Assembly: GCA_023439505.1 (NCBI GenBank)
Contig: JAEXNR010000007.1
Location: 434,001 to 498,000, forward strand
Direction of reading: 5' to 3'
From: Bacillota bacterium
GTDB taxonomy: Bacteria; Bacillota; Clostridia; Lachnospirales; Lachnospiraceae
Length of the DNA stretch: 64,000 nt
Made by a program: the position numbers and the translations under genes
Part shown: positions 44,319-52,696 of the stretch, one piece after another
Numbering within the stretch: the first letter of the stretch is position 1
Layout of the letters: every line of letters begins with the position of its first letter
The notes under the pieces: generated by a model
What the model was told of the DNA's origin: nothing
The model's database searches: none
Seen by the model: the letters and a program-made list of their open reading frames with translations, nothing else

Positions 44319-45251
44319 CTAGTTACCCATCTGTCTTGCAACTTCTTCTGCAAAGTTTTCGGATTTCTTCTCAAGACCCTCACCGGTTTCGAAACGGATA
44401 AAGCGCTTTACAGATACTGTTGTACCTACACTCTTGGATACATTTGCAAGATACTGAGCAACGGTTAAATCACCATCTTTTACATAGGCCTGATCAATAA
44501 GACAGAATTCTTTTAATTCTTTAGCAAGACGGCCCTCTAACATCTTCTCGATGATATTTTCCGGTTTCTTTGCGTTTGCAGGATCGTTCATAATCTGAGC
44601 TTTTAAAATATCTTTCTCATGAGCGATAAACTCGGCGGAAATTTCAGATTGATCAACATATTTCGGTGACATAGCTGCGATTTGCATAGCAACATTCTTA
44701 GCTGCCTCCTGAACTTCTTCATTATTTACAGAGCTTTCTACGTCAACAAGAATGCCGATTCTTCCTGCACCATGGATATAGGATACTACAAAACCGTTCT
44801 CAGCAACCATTTTCTCGAATCTTCTGATATTCATGTTCTCGCCAATAATTGCGATCATAGAAGATAACTCTTCCTTTACTGTCTTAGCTGCATCCATATT
44901 CCACTTTTCAGCAAAGAAAGCATCCATATCTGCTGCATCTGATTTTGCAGCCTGAACTGCAACTGCTGCAACAAAATCTTTAAATTTATCATTTTTTGCA
45001 ACGAAATCTGTCTCACTGTTAACTTCAACGATAGATGCCACTTTACCATCTTCACTTACATTGGTATCAACAATACCTTCAGCAGCAATTCTGCCTGCTT
45101 TCTTTTCAGCAGCTGCAAGTCCTTTTTCTCTTAAAAACTCTACTGCTTTATCCATATCGCCTTCTGTAGCTGCAAGCGCCTTTTTGCAATCCATCATTCC
45201 GGCACCGGTCATTTCTCTTAACTCTTTTACCATACTAGCTGTAATTTCCAT
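44319..45251 (-). CDS. tsf: Translation elongation factor Ts
   Basis: About 310 residues; nucleotide exchange factor for EF-Tu. N-terminal UBA-like domain MVKELREMTGAGMMDCKKAL, the core signature VNSETDFVAKN, and the C-terminal dimerisation/coiled-coil region with YLANVSKSVG are seen. GGAGGG before the ATG at 45251 (MEITASM) fixes the start rather than 45266. Downstream of rpsB with an attenuator-like hairpin between. Confidence 0.98.
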   Translation of the reverse strand: MEITASMVKELREMTGAGMMDCKKALAATEGDMDKAVEFLREKGLAAAEKKAGRIAAEGIVDTNVSEDGKVASIVEVNSETDFVAKNDKFKDFVAAVAVQAAKSDAADMDAFFAEKWNMDAAKTVKEELSSMIAIIGENMNIRRFEKMVAENGFVVSYIHGAGRIGILVDVESSVNNEEVQEAAKNVAMQIAAMSPKYVDQSEISAEFIAHEKDILKAQIMNDPANAKKPENIIEKMLEGRLAKELKEFCLIDQAYVKDGDLTVAQYLANVSKSVGTTVSVKRFIRFETGEGLEKKSENFAEEVARQMGN

Positions 45252-45402
45252 CGTATTTCCCTCCATTATTGTTTCAATCTTTTAACCAAGAATTAATTTC
45301 TTTTTATAACACCGATCATGCAAAGTGTAATAAAGGTTACCAGGTATAGCAATCCTTTGGTAAGGAGCATAGAATTCATATTCCATGTAACATAATATAT
45401 TT

Positions 45403-45440
45403 CCAGAAAAATGCTTCAACCTCTTAAGGCTGAAGCATTT
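45403..45440 (-). terminator. Attenuator-like terminator between rpsB and tsf
   Basis: On the minus strand AAATGCTTCA and TGAAGCATTT pair perfectly around a 12-base loop, followed by TTCTGG with the stem's own T-run (TTTTT). It could lower tsf expression relative to rpsB or terminate a fraction of transcripts. Confidence 0.7.
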
Positions 45441-45445
45441 CCATA

Positions 45446-46204
45446 TTATTCTGCAATTGCTTCTTCTGCGTCAGCATTTAATTCTGCACTCATAACAGCA
45501 TCTGAAGAGTCTGTTAATTGAACTCCCTGATTTGCTTCAATTACTGCATCCGCCATCTTGGAAACAATCAATTTAACTGCTCTGATCGCATCATCATTAC
45601 CTGGAATTACGAAATTCAATTCTTCCGGATCACAGTTTGTATCAGCGATACCTACCAACGGAATTCCAAGTGTATGAGCTTCCTGAATACAAATTCTTTC
45701 TTTTTTAGGATCAACTACGAAGATACAATCAGGAGCTTTCTTCATCTCTTTGATTCCGCCCAGGTTCTTCTCCAGCTTCTCCCATTCTTTTTTCAATTGA
45801 ATTACTTCTTTTTTAGGAAGAACATCAAACGTACCATCTTCTGACATTCTTTCAATTGATTTTAATCTTTCTATTCTGCTTCTGATGGTTTTGAAGTTTG
45901 TTAACATACCACCTAACCATCTTTCATTTACAAAATACATTCCGCAACGCTCAGCTTCTGATTTAACTGCATCCTGTGCCTGCTTCTTTGTTCCTACAAA
46001 AAGTACGGAACCACCTTCTGCAACTACGTTCTTAATTGCGGTGTATGCTTCATCTACCTTACCAACTGATTTCTGTAAATCGATAATATAGATCCCGTTT
46101 CTCTCTGTGTAGATGTACTCCGCCATTTTAGGGTTCCATCTTCTTGTCTGGTGTCCGAAATGTACACCTGCTTCCAATAACTGTTTCATTGAAATTACGC
46201 TCAT
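45446..46204 (-). CDS. rpsB: 30S ribosomal protein S2
   Basis: About 252 residues. Landmarks: [58 protein letters not shown], and [21 protein letters not shown] region. The acidic C-terminal extension (about 20 residues) is common. GGAGG stands 6 bases before the ATG at 46204 (MSVISMKQ); the longer frame to 46237 is rejected. A good promoter lies 145 bases upstream (46350-46378), giving a structured leader. Confidence 0.98.
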   Translation of the reverse strand: MSVISMKQLLEAGVHFGHQTRRWNPKMAEYIYTERNGIYIIDLQKSVGKVDEAYTAIKNVVAEGGSVLFVGTKKQAQDAVKSEAERCGMYFVNERWLGGMLTNFKTIRSRIERLKSIERMSEDGTFDVLPKKEVIQLKKEWEKLEKNLGGIKEMKKAPDCIFVVDPKKERICIQEAHTLGIPLVGIADTNCDPEELNFVIPGNDDAIRAVKLIVSKMADAVIEANQGVQLTDSSDAVMSAELNADAEEAIAE

Positions 46205-46349
46205 AATATACCTCCATTTGGTTTTTTTCTTCCGCATACATCATGTTCTCAGCAGACCTGAATATCCGGCACCCTGCCGAAAATCCATATGCGTGTTAAT
46301 TATATTTCTAACTCCATGTGTAGACATAGAATTTGAATTTAACGTTGAG
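46205..46349 (-). promoter_or_regulatory. Structured 5' leader of rpsB
   Basis: About 140 bases of untranslated leader. A compact hairpin CGGCA-GGG-TGCCG (46267-46279) is followed by GGTCTGCTGAG and a purine-rich stretch before the ribosome binding site. Leaders of this kind can bind S2 for autoregulation, but I cannot match a known motif in detail. Confidence 0.4.
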
Positions 46350-46378
46350 ATTATACCATATCATTACTGTTGTGGCAA
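46350..46378 (-). promoter_or_regulatory. Sigma-A promoter of rpsB-tsf
   Basis: On the minus strand TTGCCA (46373-46378), a 17-base spacer, then TATAAT (46350-46355). A-rich tandem repeats lie immediately upstream of the -35 box. Confidence 0.8.
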
Positions 46379-46382
46379 GTTT

Positions 46383-46437
46383 TTTATTTATTTTTCCTGT
46401 TTATTTATTTTTCCTGTTTATTTATTTATTTTTTCTG
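46383..46437. repeat. 17-bp tandem repeat upstream of the rpsB promoter
   Basis: Two exact copies of TTTATTTATTTTTCCTG (46383-46399 and 46400-46416) and a third, 4 bases longer and with one change (46417-46437). On the transcribed strand these are A-tracts just upstream of the -35 box, the position of an UP element that contacts the RNA polymerase alpha subunit. Confidence 0.85.
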
Positions 46438-46603
46438 TTTACAGTTTATACTTTTATATTACTGTTCACTCCCACTTAAATGTGGTGCAATGATTTTGAT
46501 CATCCTAATAAATAGGAGTATTTGCATCCGGCAGTACTTTGCTTGTGTATGTCAGAATCTTATGTGCTGCTGCGAATATATCATCTATGATGCATATTCT
46601 TCT
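46438..46603. other. Spacer between the rpsB upstream repeats and the MltG-like gene
   Basis: Together with the leader, promoter and repeats, this completes a 400-base gene-free stretch from 46205 to 46603. I see no terminator-like hairpin and no gene in this last part, so the flagellar operon may read into rpsB. Confidence 0.4.
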
Positions 46604-47143
46604 TTATTCTGTAATCAGTTTCATTAATTCTTCATAACTGGAACCTTTTATCACTTTGAATGTTCCGACACGAATAGCTCCGGTTTTCTTCAATTTTACA
46701 AGATAGTCGTTAAAATCATCGGCATCCTCTACAAGACCGAGATCCGCCAGTATTTGAGTTACTTTCCATGATGACATCCCCTCACTGATCGTAAAGCTGA
46801 TTTTCTCTGAGGGATTCGGCGCTTGCTCACTGCTCCCTGAATCTTGGCCTGAGGAAGGTGTTTCTGTGAGTTCAGTTGTTGGTTCTGCAGTTGGAGAAGG
46901 TGCAGCTGTCAGTTCCGGCGTAGGATTTTGTGTGGGCTTCGTTTTATCATCGCCGTTATGTTCCAGTAATTGATCCAGGTTACTGTTAGTTTCTTTTGTA
47001 CTCTTCATTACCATGCCTAATTTTTCAGCACGGCGGATGATTTCCTGATCATTAATCTTATTGGTATAGCCGCTGATCGAGAATATAAGAGTCGTCAGAA
47101 TCATTCCGATCCCAAGACCTCTCATATAATATTTCACTTTCAT
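46604..47143 (-). CDS. Membrane protein with MltG-like N-domain, no transglycosylase domain
   Basis: A 179-residue protein with one transmembrane segment (about 8-27), a Thr/Pro/Ser/Glu-rich spacer (65-115), and a C-terminal domain of about 65 residues, ISFTISEGMSSWKVTQILAD onward, resembling the LysM-like domain that precedes the catalytic part of MltG/YceG endolytic transglycosylases. The catalytic domain is absent. It ends the flagellar operon, just before rpsB. Role unknown; a peptidoglycan-binding or regulatory part in the envelope is likely. Its ribosome binding site is weak. Confidence 0.75.
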   Translation of the reverse strand: MKVKYYMRGLGIGMILTTLIFSISGYTNKINDQEIIRRAEKLGMVMKSTKETNSNLDQLLEHNGDDKTKPTQNPTPELTAAPSPTAEPTTELTETPSSGQDSGSSEQAPNPSEKISFTISEGMSSWKVTQILADLGLVEDADDFNDYLVKLKKTGAIRVGTFKVIKGSSYEELMKLITE

Positions 47144-47170
47144 TTCTTTTGCACCATGCCTTTCCCGTTA

Positions 47171-47845
47171 TCACTTTCCCTTGAATAAATCGATAACCAG
47201 TTTCACTTCCCCTTGTCCAAGATTCAGTAATTTGGATATTTCGACCACTGATTTACCCTGGGAAAATAATGACAGGATTTGTGTATTGTTGTTGGTATTG
47301 ATACTGTTTAATGTAGTTTTCTCTGCGATAGGTTCCGTTGTTTTTTGTTCCGGATTCGGCGATGTTGATTTTTGTACCTGCTTCACTGTCATCTGTCTGT
47401 TTTCCGTCTTGTCTTGTTCCACAACCTTCTTAGTATCTATGATTTCCTGAACCTTCCTTTTGGAGGCATCGATTTCTTTTACAGCATTTTTCAATTCACT
47501 TTCTTTGTCATTTAACATGTTATATAGAAATATCACTTCTTCATGATTTCGCTTGATTTTCTCAAGAATCTGATCAGAAAATTCATTGATAGCAATGATT
47601 TTTTCATTCGATATTCTGCTTAAGCTATCATCCGTATGCAAGATACTTTCTTCACTGATTTCCAAAAGCAATTCGTCTATTTTCACTTTAATTTTATTCA
47701 TCTCTTCTTCATTTAATAATTCGCTTACGGATAGTTTCTGTCCGTATAACCGATGATCGGTTCTCTGAGATTTGTCTACCATAACACAACTAATCATGAT
47801 CGTAATAATACCCAATATAATTAATACAATTTCTAACGGACTCAT
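47171..47845 (-). CDS. Membrane-anchored coiled-coil protein, SwrB-like position
   Basis: A 224-residue protein: an N-terminal transmembrane segment (residues 4-22), a long charged coiled-coil region (about 40-150), a Thr/Pro/Asn/Gln spacer, and a small C-terminal helix-turn-helix-like end, FSQGKSVVEISKLLNLGQGE. The architecture and position (between sigD and rpsB) match B. subtilis SwrB/YlxL, which promotes assembly of the flagellar export basal body, and the clostridial DUF6115 group. Homology is inferred from layout, not from clear sequence identity. AGGAGG precedes the ATG. Confidence 0.7.
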   Translation of the reverse strand: MSPLEIVLIILGIITIMISCVMVDKSQRTDHRLYGQKLSVSELLNEEEMNKIKVKIDELLLEISEESILHTDDSLSRISNEKIIAINEFSDQILEKIKRNHEEVIFLYNMLNDKESELKNAVKEIDASKRKVQEIIDTKKVVEQDKTENRQMTVKQVQKSTSPNPEQKTTEPIAEKTTLNSINTNNNTQILSLFSQGKSVVEISKLLNLGQGEVKLVIDLFKGK

Positions 47846-47858
47846 ACTGCCTCCTATT

Positions 47859-48161
47859 TCATATCAAAACATCAAATCCGCCGGATCGAATCGGTTTTTC
47901 TGTCTTTTTGATTTCGTCTTTTTTTCCTTTCTTTTTCTTGCCGGAATCAGAATAGTTATTCTGCCCCTTCTCCTTTGCATCATAACGGAACTCTTTATTT
48001 TCATCCTTCTCCGTCTTAGTCGTTTTGGATCTTTCTTCCTTAATCAACTTCTGAAAATCATTGTTTATCTGCAGATGTTCATTATGCATCTTTGTGGTTT
48101 CAAATTGCTTATACTGTGAAACCTCCTGCGACCTCATAATATCCAATGGATTGATCGACAT
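47859..48161 (-). CDS. Small charged protein of the flagellar operon, unknown function
   Basis: A 100-residue soluble protein starting MSINPLDIMRSQEVSQYKQF, with a helical N-terminal half and a Lys/Glu/Asp-rich, probably disordered C-terminal half. TTGGAGG precedes the ATG by 7 bases, and the gene fits tightly between the SwrB-like and FapA-like genes, so it is real. I recognise no domain. A scaffold or regulatory role in flagellar assembly is only a guess from position. Confidence 0.75.
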   Translation of the reverse strand: MSINPLDIMRSQEVSQYKQFETTKMHNEHLQINNDFQKLIKEERSKTTKTEKDENKEFRYDAKEKGQNNYSDSGKKKKGKKDEIKKTEKPIRSGGFDVLI

Positions 48162-48269
48162 AATATTCCTCCAATATTCTATTTCTAAGTAGCAGCAACT
48201 TCAGTCTCTATCCTTCCTAAAGCATAAGTGAAATCGCTAAATGCATGGAGCCTGGTAACAGATCATCAG

Positions 48270-49868
48270 TTAAATAGGTACCACTTTGATATCAGCACGG
48301 TCTCTGATAAATTTACTAAATTGGATCTCTGTTCTCACAAAATATACAATATTAGAAATAACAATCTTTGTCCCAGGATAAACGGAACCCTGCGCCTTAA
48401 TGGAGCTTTCTGTAATATTATCCATCTCAATTCTAAGTATCTCATATCGCTCTCTGGCTTCCTTGATCTGTGTTTCCAAAAGGATATTGCTCTGGGTTAT
48501 TTGCTTTAAATATCCCATCTTTTCTTCCGTAATTTGGGTTCCCATACCAAGCTTTTTACGGAAAACAGCCAGTGCTTGAGAAATCTTCTCTTTATCTGCC
48601 ATCATGGCAATAATTTTCTTTTCAAGGGCTCTAAACTCCTCTAATATGCTGGGATCTGTTCCAACTTCCAGCAGGGTTGGTGTTCCCATTGGAGACCCGG
48701 CTGTTTTTACAGAGATAAACGTACCGGAGCGTATCTCACCTCCGGTAACAAAGCCCCGCTTTCCGCCTACCGTAATATCTCCCTTTGCAGAGACTTTACT
48801 ATGTAATATGGATTCCGTAGTAATATATCCTCCTGCCTTCACTTCCGCACTCTCGATGAATTTCGATATGATATTACCATTGGCCTTCAGGATCCCCTTA
48901 TTCATCCCCTGCATTCCCCGTTTTAATACGATTTGGCCTCCGGCCTCCAGAAAAGCTCCTTCCACAACACCGTCGACTTCGATATCTCCTTTTGCTCTGA
49001 CCGTATAACCGGTTATCACATTCCCTTTAATCACTACATTTCCCTCGTAATTGATATCACCTGTGGAAGCATCCACATCAGAGGGAATCTCATAGGTGTC
49101 AGAAACAAATACCCTTCCATCCGTCAACGTAACATGTCCGTTCACTCCTGAATACATGCTAAGACCATCTTCCGATAAATAAATATTATTGCCGTAACGC
49201 AGCACCGCATTATTCACTTTATTAGGCCGTAAAAGGCATCCGCAAACATCGATTCCCGGTTTTCCCAGTTCCATTGGCGTCAAAGTAGCCAATAATTGAT
49301 CCTTATTGCAATGGCTGATCATATCCAACTGATGAAAGTCGACCGAACCATCATCATTTAATTTTGGTTTTAAAGTTCTGTCCAGGTTAAATAAATAAGT
49401 AATAACAGCATCATGTCCCTGAACAGGAGGAGTGGCTTTTGCCAATACATAATCCGTGCAGTATCTTCTGTCCTTCATGAAATTTTCAATCACAATTTCA
49501 TCTACACCATATTTTACTCCTTTTGATACGAGGGTACTGATGATCTCATTTCGATTTAAAAGATTTCCAGGTTCCGACGGGGGATATAACCTTCCCGTTA
49601 CCATCATCCTATCCTCCGAAATTGTTACCTTAAGACTTTCAGAGCATGGCGGAATAATGGCATTCGTAATCATAACTTCACTGGTATCTTGTGTGGCAAG
49701 TGCTCTTCCAATTGCATTTTGGTCATAATCAAGAACCTTGATATCAGCGAAGTAACTACAGACTTCCTCAAATTTAACAGGCTGACCACCCTCTTGGGCC
49801 TTAAATATTTTCAAGTAGGTACCGTTCTGTCTTATAACTAATTGGAAATAGCCATTTCTACCACTCAT
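48270..49868 (-). CDS. FapA-like protein (DUF342 family)
   Basis: A 532-residue cytosolic protein. The N-terminal region (1-160) is mixed; the middle (about 160-380) carries DUF342 beta-helix repeats seen as GDINYEGNVVIKGNVITGYT, KGDIEVDGVVEGAFLEAGGQ and so on; the last 140 residues form a coiled coil (EFRALEKKIIAMMADKEKIS). The family includes Vibrio FapA, which affects polar flagellation and phosphotransferase signalling. Position after sigD supports a flagellar link. GGAGGAG precedes the ATG. Confidence 0.88.
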   Translation of the reverse strand: MSGRNGYFQLVIRQNGTYLKIFKAQEGGQPVKFEEVCSYFADIKVLDYDQNAIGRALATQDTSEVMITNAIIPPCSESLKVTISEDRMMVTGRLYPPSEPGNLLNRNEIISTLVSKGVKYGVDEIVIENFMKDRRYCTDYVLAKATPPVQGHDAVITYLFNLDRTLKPKLNDDGSVDFHQLDMISHCNKDQLLATLTPMELGKPGIDVCGCLLRPNKVNNAVLRYGNNIYLSEDGLSMYSGVNGHVTLTDGRVFVSDTYEIPSDVDASTGDINYEGNVVIKGNVITGYTVRAKGDIEVDGVVEGAFLEAGGQIVLKRGMQGMNKGILKANGNIISKFIESAEVKAGGYITTESILHSKVSAKGDITVGGKRGFVTGGEIRSGTFISVKTAGSPMGTPTLLEVGTDPSILEEFRALEKKIIAMMADKEKISQALAVFRKKLGMGTQITEEKMGYLKQITQSNILLETQIKEARERYEILRIEMDNITESSIKAQGSVYPGTKIVISNIVYFVRTEIQFSKFIRDRADIKVVPI

Positions 49869-49988
49869 TGGACTCCTCCTGCACTCATTTTATCATTCTA
49901 AAAGAATATCTTAGGTAAAGTACCGACTTCCGCTTTTCTATATCATTCATATCTTTTCAGATTAATTTTCATAAAATAGTATGACTAT

Positions 49989-50759
49989 TTAAACATAAGT
50001 TGTAAAAACTTCAATATTATTTCCCAACTTTATTTTCATCTTCTGAAGTGCCTTGGTATGCAGCTGAGATATTCTCGATTCAGACACTTCCAGAATTTTG
50101 CTGATCTCCTTTAAGGTCAATTCCTCATAGTAGTATAAGAGAATAACTTTCTTTTCCTTTTCAGTAAGCGTTTCTAACGTCTTAATCAATAATTCCTTTA
50201 ATTCCTGTTTCTCAACGATTTTCTCAGGCTGATCAAATACTGTGGTAAGACTGTTTTCCACTTTCGATTCCGTTCCCTGATCCATAAACTCATCCAGAGA
50301 AATGACATTCGTTATATTCGTCTGACATTGCCAGGATTCCAATTCATCCTGCGTAATCTCCAATTCCTTTGCAACTTCTTCCTCACTGGCGGCTCTGCCA
50401 TATTTTATCTCAAGACTATGATATGCCATATCAAGCTTCCGCTGCTTTTGCCGGATACTTCTTGGAATCCAATCCATCTTTCGGATCTGATCCAGAATTG
50501 CACCTCGAATGCGAAGAGAAGCATAGGTTTCAAATTTTACGCCTTTTGTATAATCAAATTTATCAATTGCATCAATTAAACCAAACGTCCCATATCCCAC
50601 CAAATCATCATATTCCACATTGTAGCCCAGATACATACTCAAACGGCCGGCTACCAGCTTCACTAATCCTGCATATTCAATTATTATTTTCTCCTGAAGT
50701 TCAGAAGTTCTCTTTCTGGAATAACTCTCCCACAACTTCTGCATATTCTCTGCGTTCAT
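49989..50759 (-). CDS. sigD: RNA polymerase sigma factor for flagellar operons (sigma-D/FliA/WhiG family)
   Basis: A 256-residue sigma-70 family factor. Region 2 is seen in LVGYGTFGLIDAIDKFD and RIRGAILDQIRKMDWIPRS, region 3 in LEIKYGRAASEEEVAKELEI, and region 4 as ILLYYYEELTLKEISKILEV. It would direct late flagellar and motility genes. AGGAGG precedes the ATG by 4 bases. No anti-sigma factor FlgM is in the window. Confidence 0.96.
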   Translation of the reverse strand: MNAENMQKLWESYSRKRTSELQEKIIIEYAGLVKLVAGRLSMYLGYNVEYDDLVGYGTFGLIDAIDKFDYTKGVKFETYASLRIRGAILDQIRKMDWIPRSIRQKQRKLDMAYHSLEIKYGRAASEEEVAKELEITQDELESWQCQTNITNVISLDEFMDQGTESKVENSLTTVFDQPEKIVEKQELKELLIKTLETLTEKEKKVILLYYYEELTLKEISKILEVSESRISQLHTKALQKMKIKLGNNIEVFTTYV

Positions 50760-50826
50760 AGCGCCTCCTGAAATTTAGCATTGGCTTTGTATTTAACAAT
50801 CACTTTTAAATTTTTCGGCTGCTCAT

Positions 50827-51072
50827 TTATGATTCCTGCGTATCTTTGTCGCCCGCTTCTTCCTTTTCGACCGTATCATTAGGTTTTTCTACCGGGTGTA
50901 ATACCTTGCCTAAAATAGCTCTTGCGATCAACCCAATGAAATAAAAGATGATCAGCACGAGCAATAATCGCTTCAAGCCGGTTACCATCTCGACCTTATT
51001 TACCATATTTAATATACTGGTAATTGCACCAGCAATTAGCATAACAATTGCCGGTATCAATCTGTCCCGCAT
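50827..51072 (-). CDS. Small membrane protein of the chemotaxis operon, unknown function
   Basis: About 81 residues with two transmembrane segments (LIPAIVMLIAGAITSILNMV and LLLVLIIFYFIGLIARAIL) and an acidic cytoplasmic tail. The start at 51072 is preferred, because AGGTGAT lies before it; the in-frame ATG at 51087 lies 3 bases after the cheD stop without a good site. I know no function; its place between cheD and sigD suggests a motility link. Confidence 0.75.
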   Translation of the reverse strand: MRDRLIPAIVMLIAGAITSILNMVNKVEMVTGLKRLLLVLIIFYFIGLIARAILGKVLHPVEKPNDTVEKEEAGDKDTQES

Positions 51073-51089
51073 CGGATCACCTGCCATTT

Positions 51090-51575
51090 CTAAAGTATCT
51101 TACGTTCTTTTCCTACCGATTTTATATGCAATTCACCCGTCTCGGGATAAAATTCTATCGTTCTCCCATAGTTTGCTCCTGTATCTTCTGCTCTTATACC
51201 AATCCCAAGCTGATTCAGTTTATATTTGGTAGCCTCCACATTCCGGTCACCGATACGCATCATTTCATTGTTGCTGCCAAAGGCGAACATCTGCGCGCCT
51301 CCTGCAATTTTTGAAATTAAAGCTTTGGGATTTGCCCCAATATAGGCCATTCTTCTAATCAGTTCATCGATTCCGGTATCAGCAAATTTTGCCTTATTTT
51401 CATTATTGATGATCTTCGTACTGTCAGGCAGCATCACATGCACTAAGCCGGCAATTTTCTTATATGGATCGTATAGTATAATTCCTACGCAGGATCCCAA
51501 TCCCAACGTTGTTATTGCATCCGGCGAGACACAAACATTTAAATCAGCCATCCCTACCTTTATCATTACACTCAT
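51090..51575 (-). CDS. cheD: Chemoreceptor glutamine deamidase CheD
   Basis: A 161-residue enzyme deamidating receptor glutamines and stimulating CheC. The catalytic Cys29 in LGLGSCVGIILYD and His46 in LVHVMLPDS are present, as is GGAQMFAFG. TAGGTG precedes the ATG. It follows cheC by 8 bases, the common cheC-cheD pair. Confidence 0.97.
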   Translation of the reverse strand: MSVMIKVGMADLNVCVSPDAITTLGLGSCVGIILYDPYKKIAGLVHVMLPDSTKIINNENKAKFADTGIDELIRRMAYIGANPKALISKIAGGAQMFAFGSNNEMMRIGDRNVEATKYKLNQLGIGIRAEDTGANYGRTIEFYPETGELHIKSVGKERKIL

Positions 51576-51583
51576 GTTTTCAC

Positions 51584-52204
51584 CTATAGCCCCAGAGATG
51601 ATAATATGGACCTGTAAGAATCGATTGTAGGAATCAAAATAAAAAATCCGTTCACTGCACTGTCATCATCACCGAATTCCGTCTCTATCAAAAGCGCCTT
51701 ATCTCCTATTTTCCCAAATTCGATTGCAGGTACACTAAGAATTGCACCCGCCATATCAATTGACATATAAGGCACGCTTGAGGTGATGAGCATATTGGTT
51801 AATGTTGAAAGAGAAGACAAATATGCACCTGCAATAATATTACCGATTTCGTTTAATGCGGACAATTCCATGGTAGAAAATTCATCCAATCCGCTGGCAT
51901 ACGTATCACCCATTAATAAATTAACCAAATGACGGGATGATGTCTTATCCATCATAAACATCATCATCCCATCTACCTGACCTTCTAAGGTGAAGAGAAT
52001 TCCAACAACAATATTCTCTGCACCTCCTACAATATCTGAAAGCTCTTTAAATTCCAACAGCTCCACATTGGGAACCTGCATATCAATCTTAGCATTGATC
52101 ATCTGAGATAAAGCTGTTGTGGCATTACCTGCACCAATATTACCAATTTCCCGAAGAACATCATACTCCATGTTATCAATATGATTCAGATCAATATGAG
52201 ACAC
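51584..52204 (-). CDS. cheC: CheY-P phosphatase CheC
   Basis: A 206-residue protein of the CheC/FliY/CheX family with two active-site helices, LREIGNIGAGNATTALS near residue 17 and LNEIGNIIAGAYLSSLS near 115; each keeps the Glu and Asn needed for CheY-phosphate hydrolysis. Starts with GTG, with GAGGTG 8 bases upstream. It partners with CheD. CheY itself is not in the window. Confidence 0.96.
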   Translation of the reverse strand: MSHIDLNHIDNMEYDVLREIGNIGAGNATTALSQMINAKIDMQVPNVELLEFKELSDIVGGAENIVVGILFTLEGQVDGMMMFMMDKTSSRHLVNLLMGDTYASGLDEFSTMELSALNEIGNIIAGAYLSSLSTLTNMLITSSVPYMSIDMAGAILSVPAIEFGKIGDKALLIETEFGDDDSAVNGFFILIPTIDSYRSILSSLGL

Positions 52205-52230
52205 AACACATTCACCTCACTGTATATTTT

Positions 52231-52683
52231 TTATTTCTTGGTTTCCTTATCAATTACAATCCCCGGAACATTCAGTATATTAATTAATTCATTTTTATAC
52301 TTTCCGATTCCTTTGCTGAATTTCGCCATATTATCTTTACCATCATAATTCATCTTTTCAATCTCATCACTGCTTAAGGAGATTACTTCTTTGACTTCGT
52401 CAACAATAATACCGACACAAGCCGTCTGCAGTTCCGGTTTTACTATGATGATACGGGTACTGGAATGGAATGGATCGGCATCCTTTCCCAATTTACCCCG
52501 GAGACTCATTACCGGCACTATTTCTCCGCGAAGATTAATCACTCCATTAAAATACGTCTGAGACTTTGGAATTCTTGTAATGCTTTGCATTACGATTATG
52601 TTTTCCACATACCTTATATTAATGCCAAACTGTTCGTCACCCAATTTAACTACAACATATTTTTTGATTTCTGCTTCAGCCAT
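52231..52683 (-). CDS. cheW: Chemotaxis coupling protein CheW
   Basis: About 150 residues linking receptors to CheA. Landmarks: FGINIRYVENII, GVINLRGEIVPVMSLRGKLG, and VGIIVDEVKEVISLS. The ATG at 52683 (MAEAEIKK) has GGTGG 6 bases before it; the longer frame to 52716 overlaps cheA and is rejected. Tightly packed 13 bases after cheA. Confidence 0.96.
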   Translation of the reverse strand: MAEAEIKKYVVVKLGDEQFGINIRYVENIIVMQSITRIPKSQTYFNGVINLRGEIVPVMSLRGKLGKDADPFHSSTRIIIVKPELQTACVGIIVDEVKEVISLSSDEIEKMNYDGKDNMAKFSKGIGKYKNELINILNVPGIVIDKETKK

Positions 52684-52696
52684 TAATATCCACCCC

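Noticed and set aside
46370..46627. Plus-strand frame over the T-rich repeats before rpsB
   Set aside because: Phe/Leu/Tyr-rich translation arises from TTTATTT repeats; the region is a promoter upstream element.
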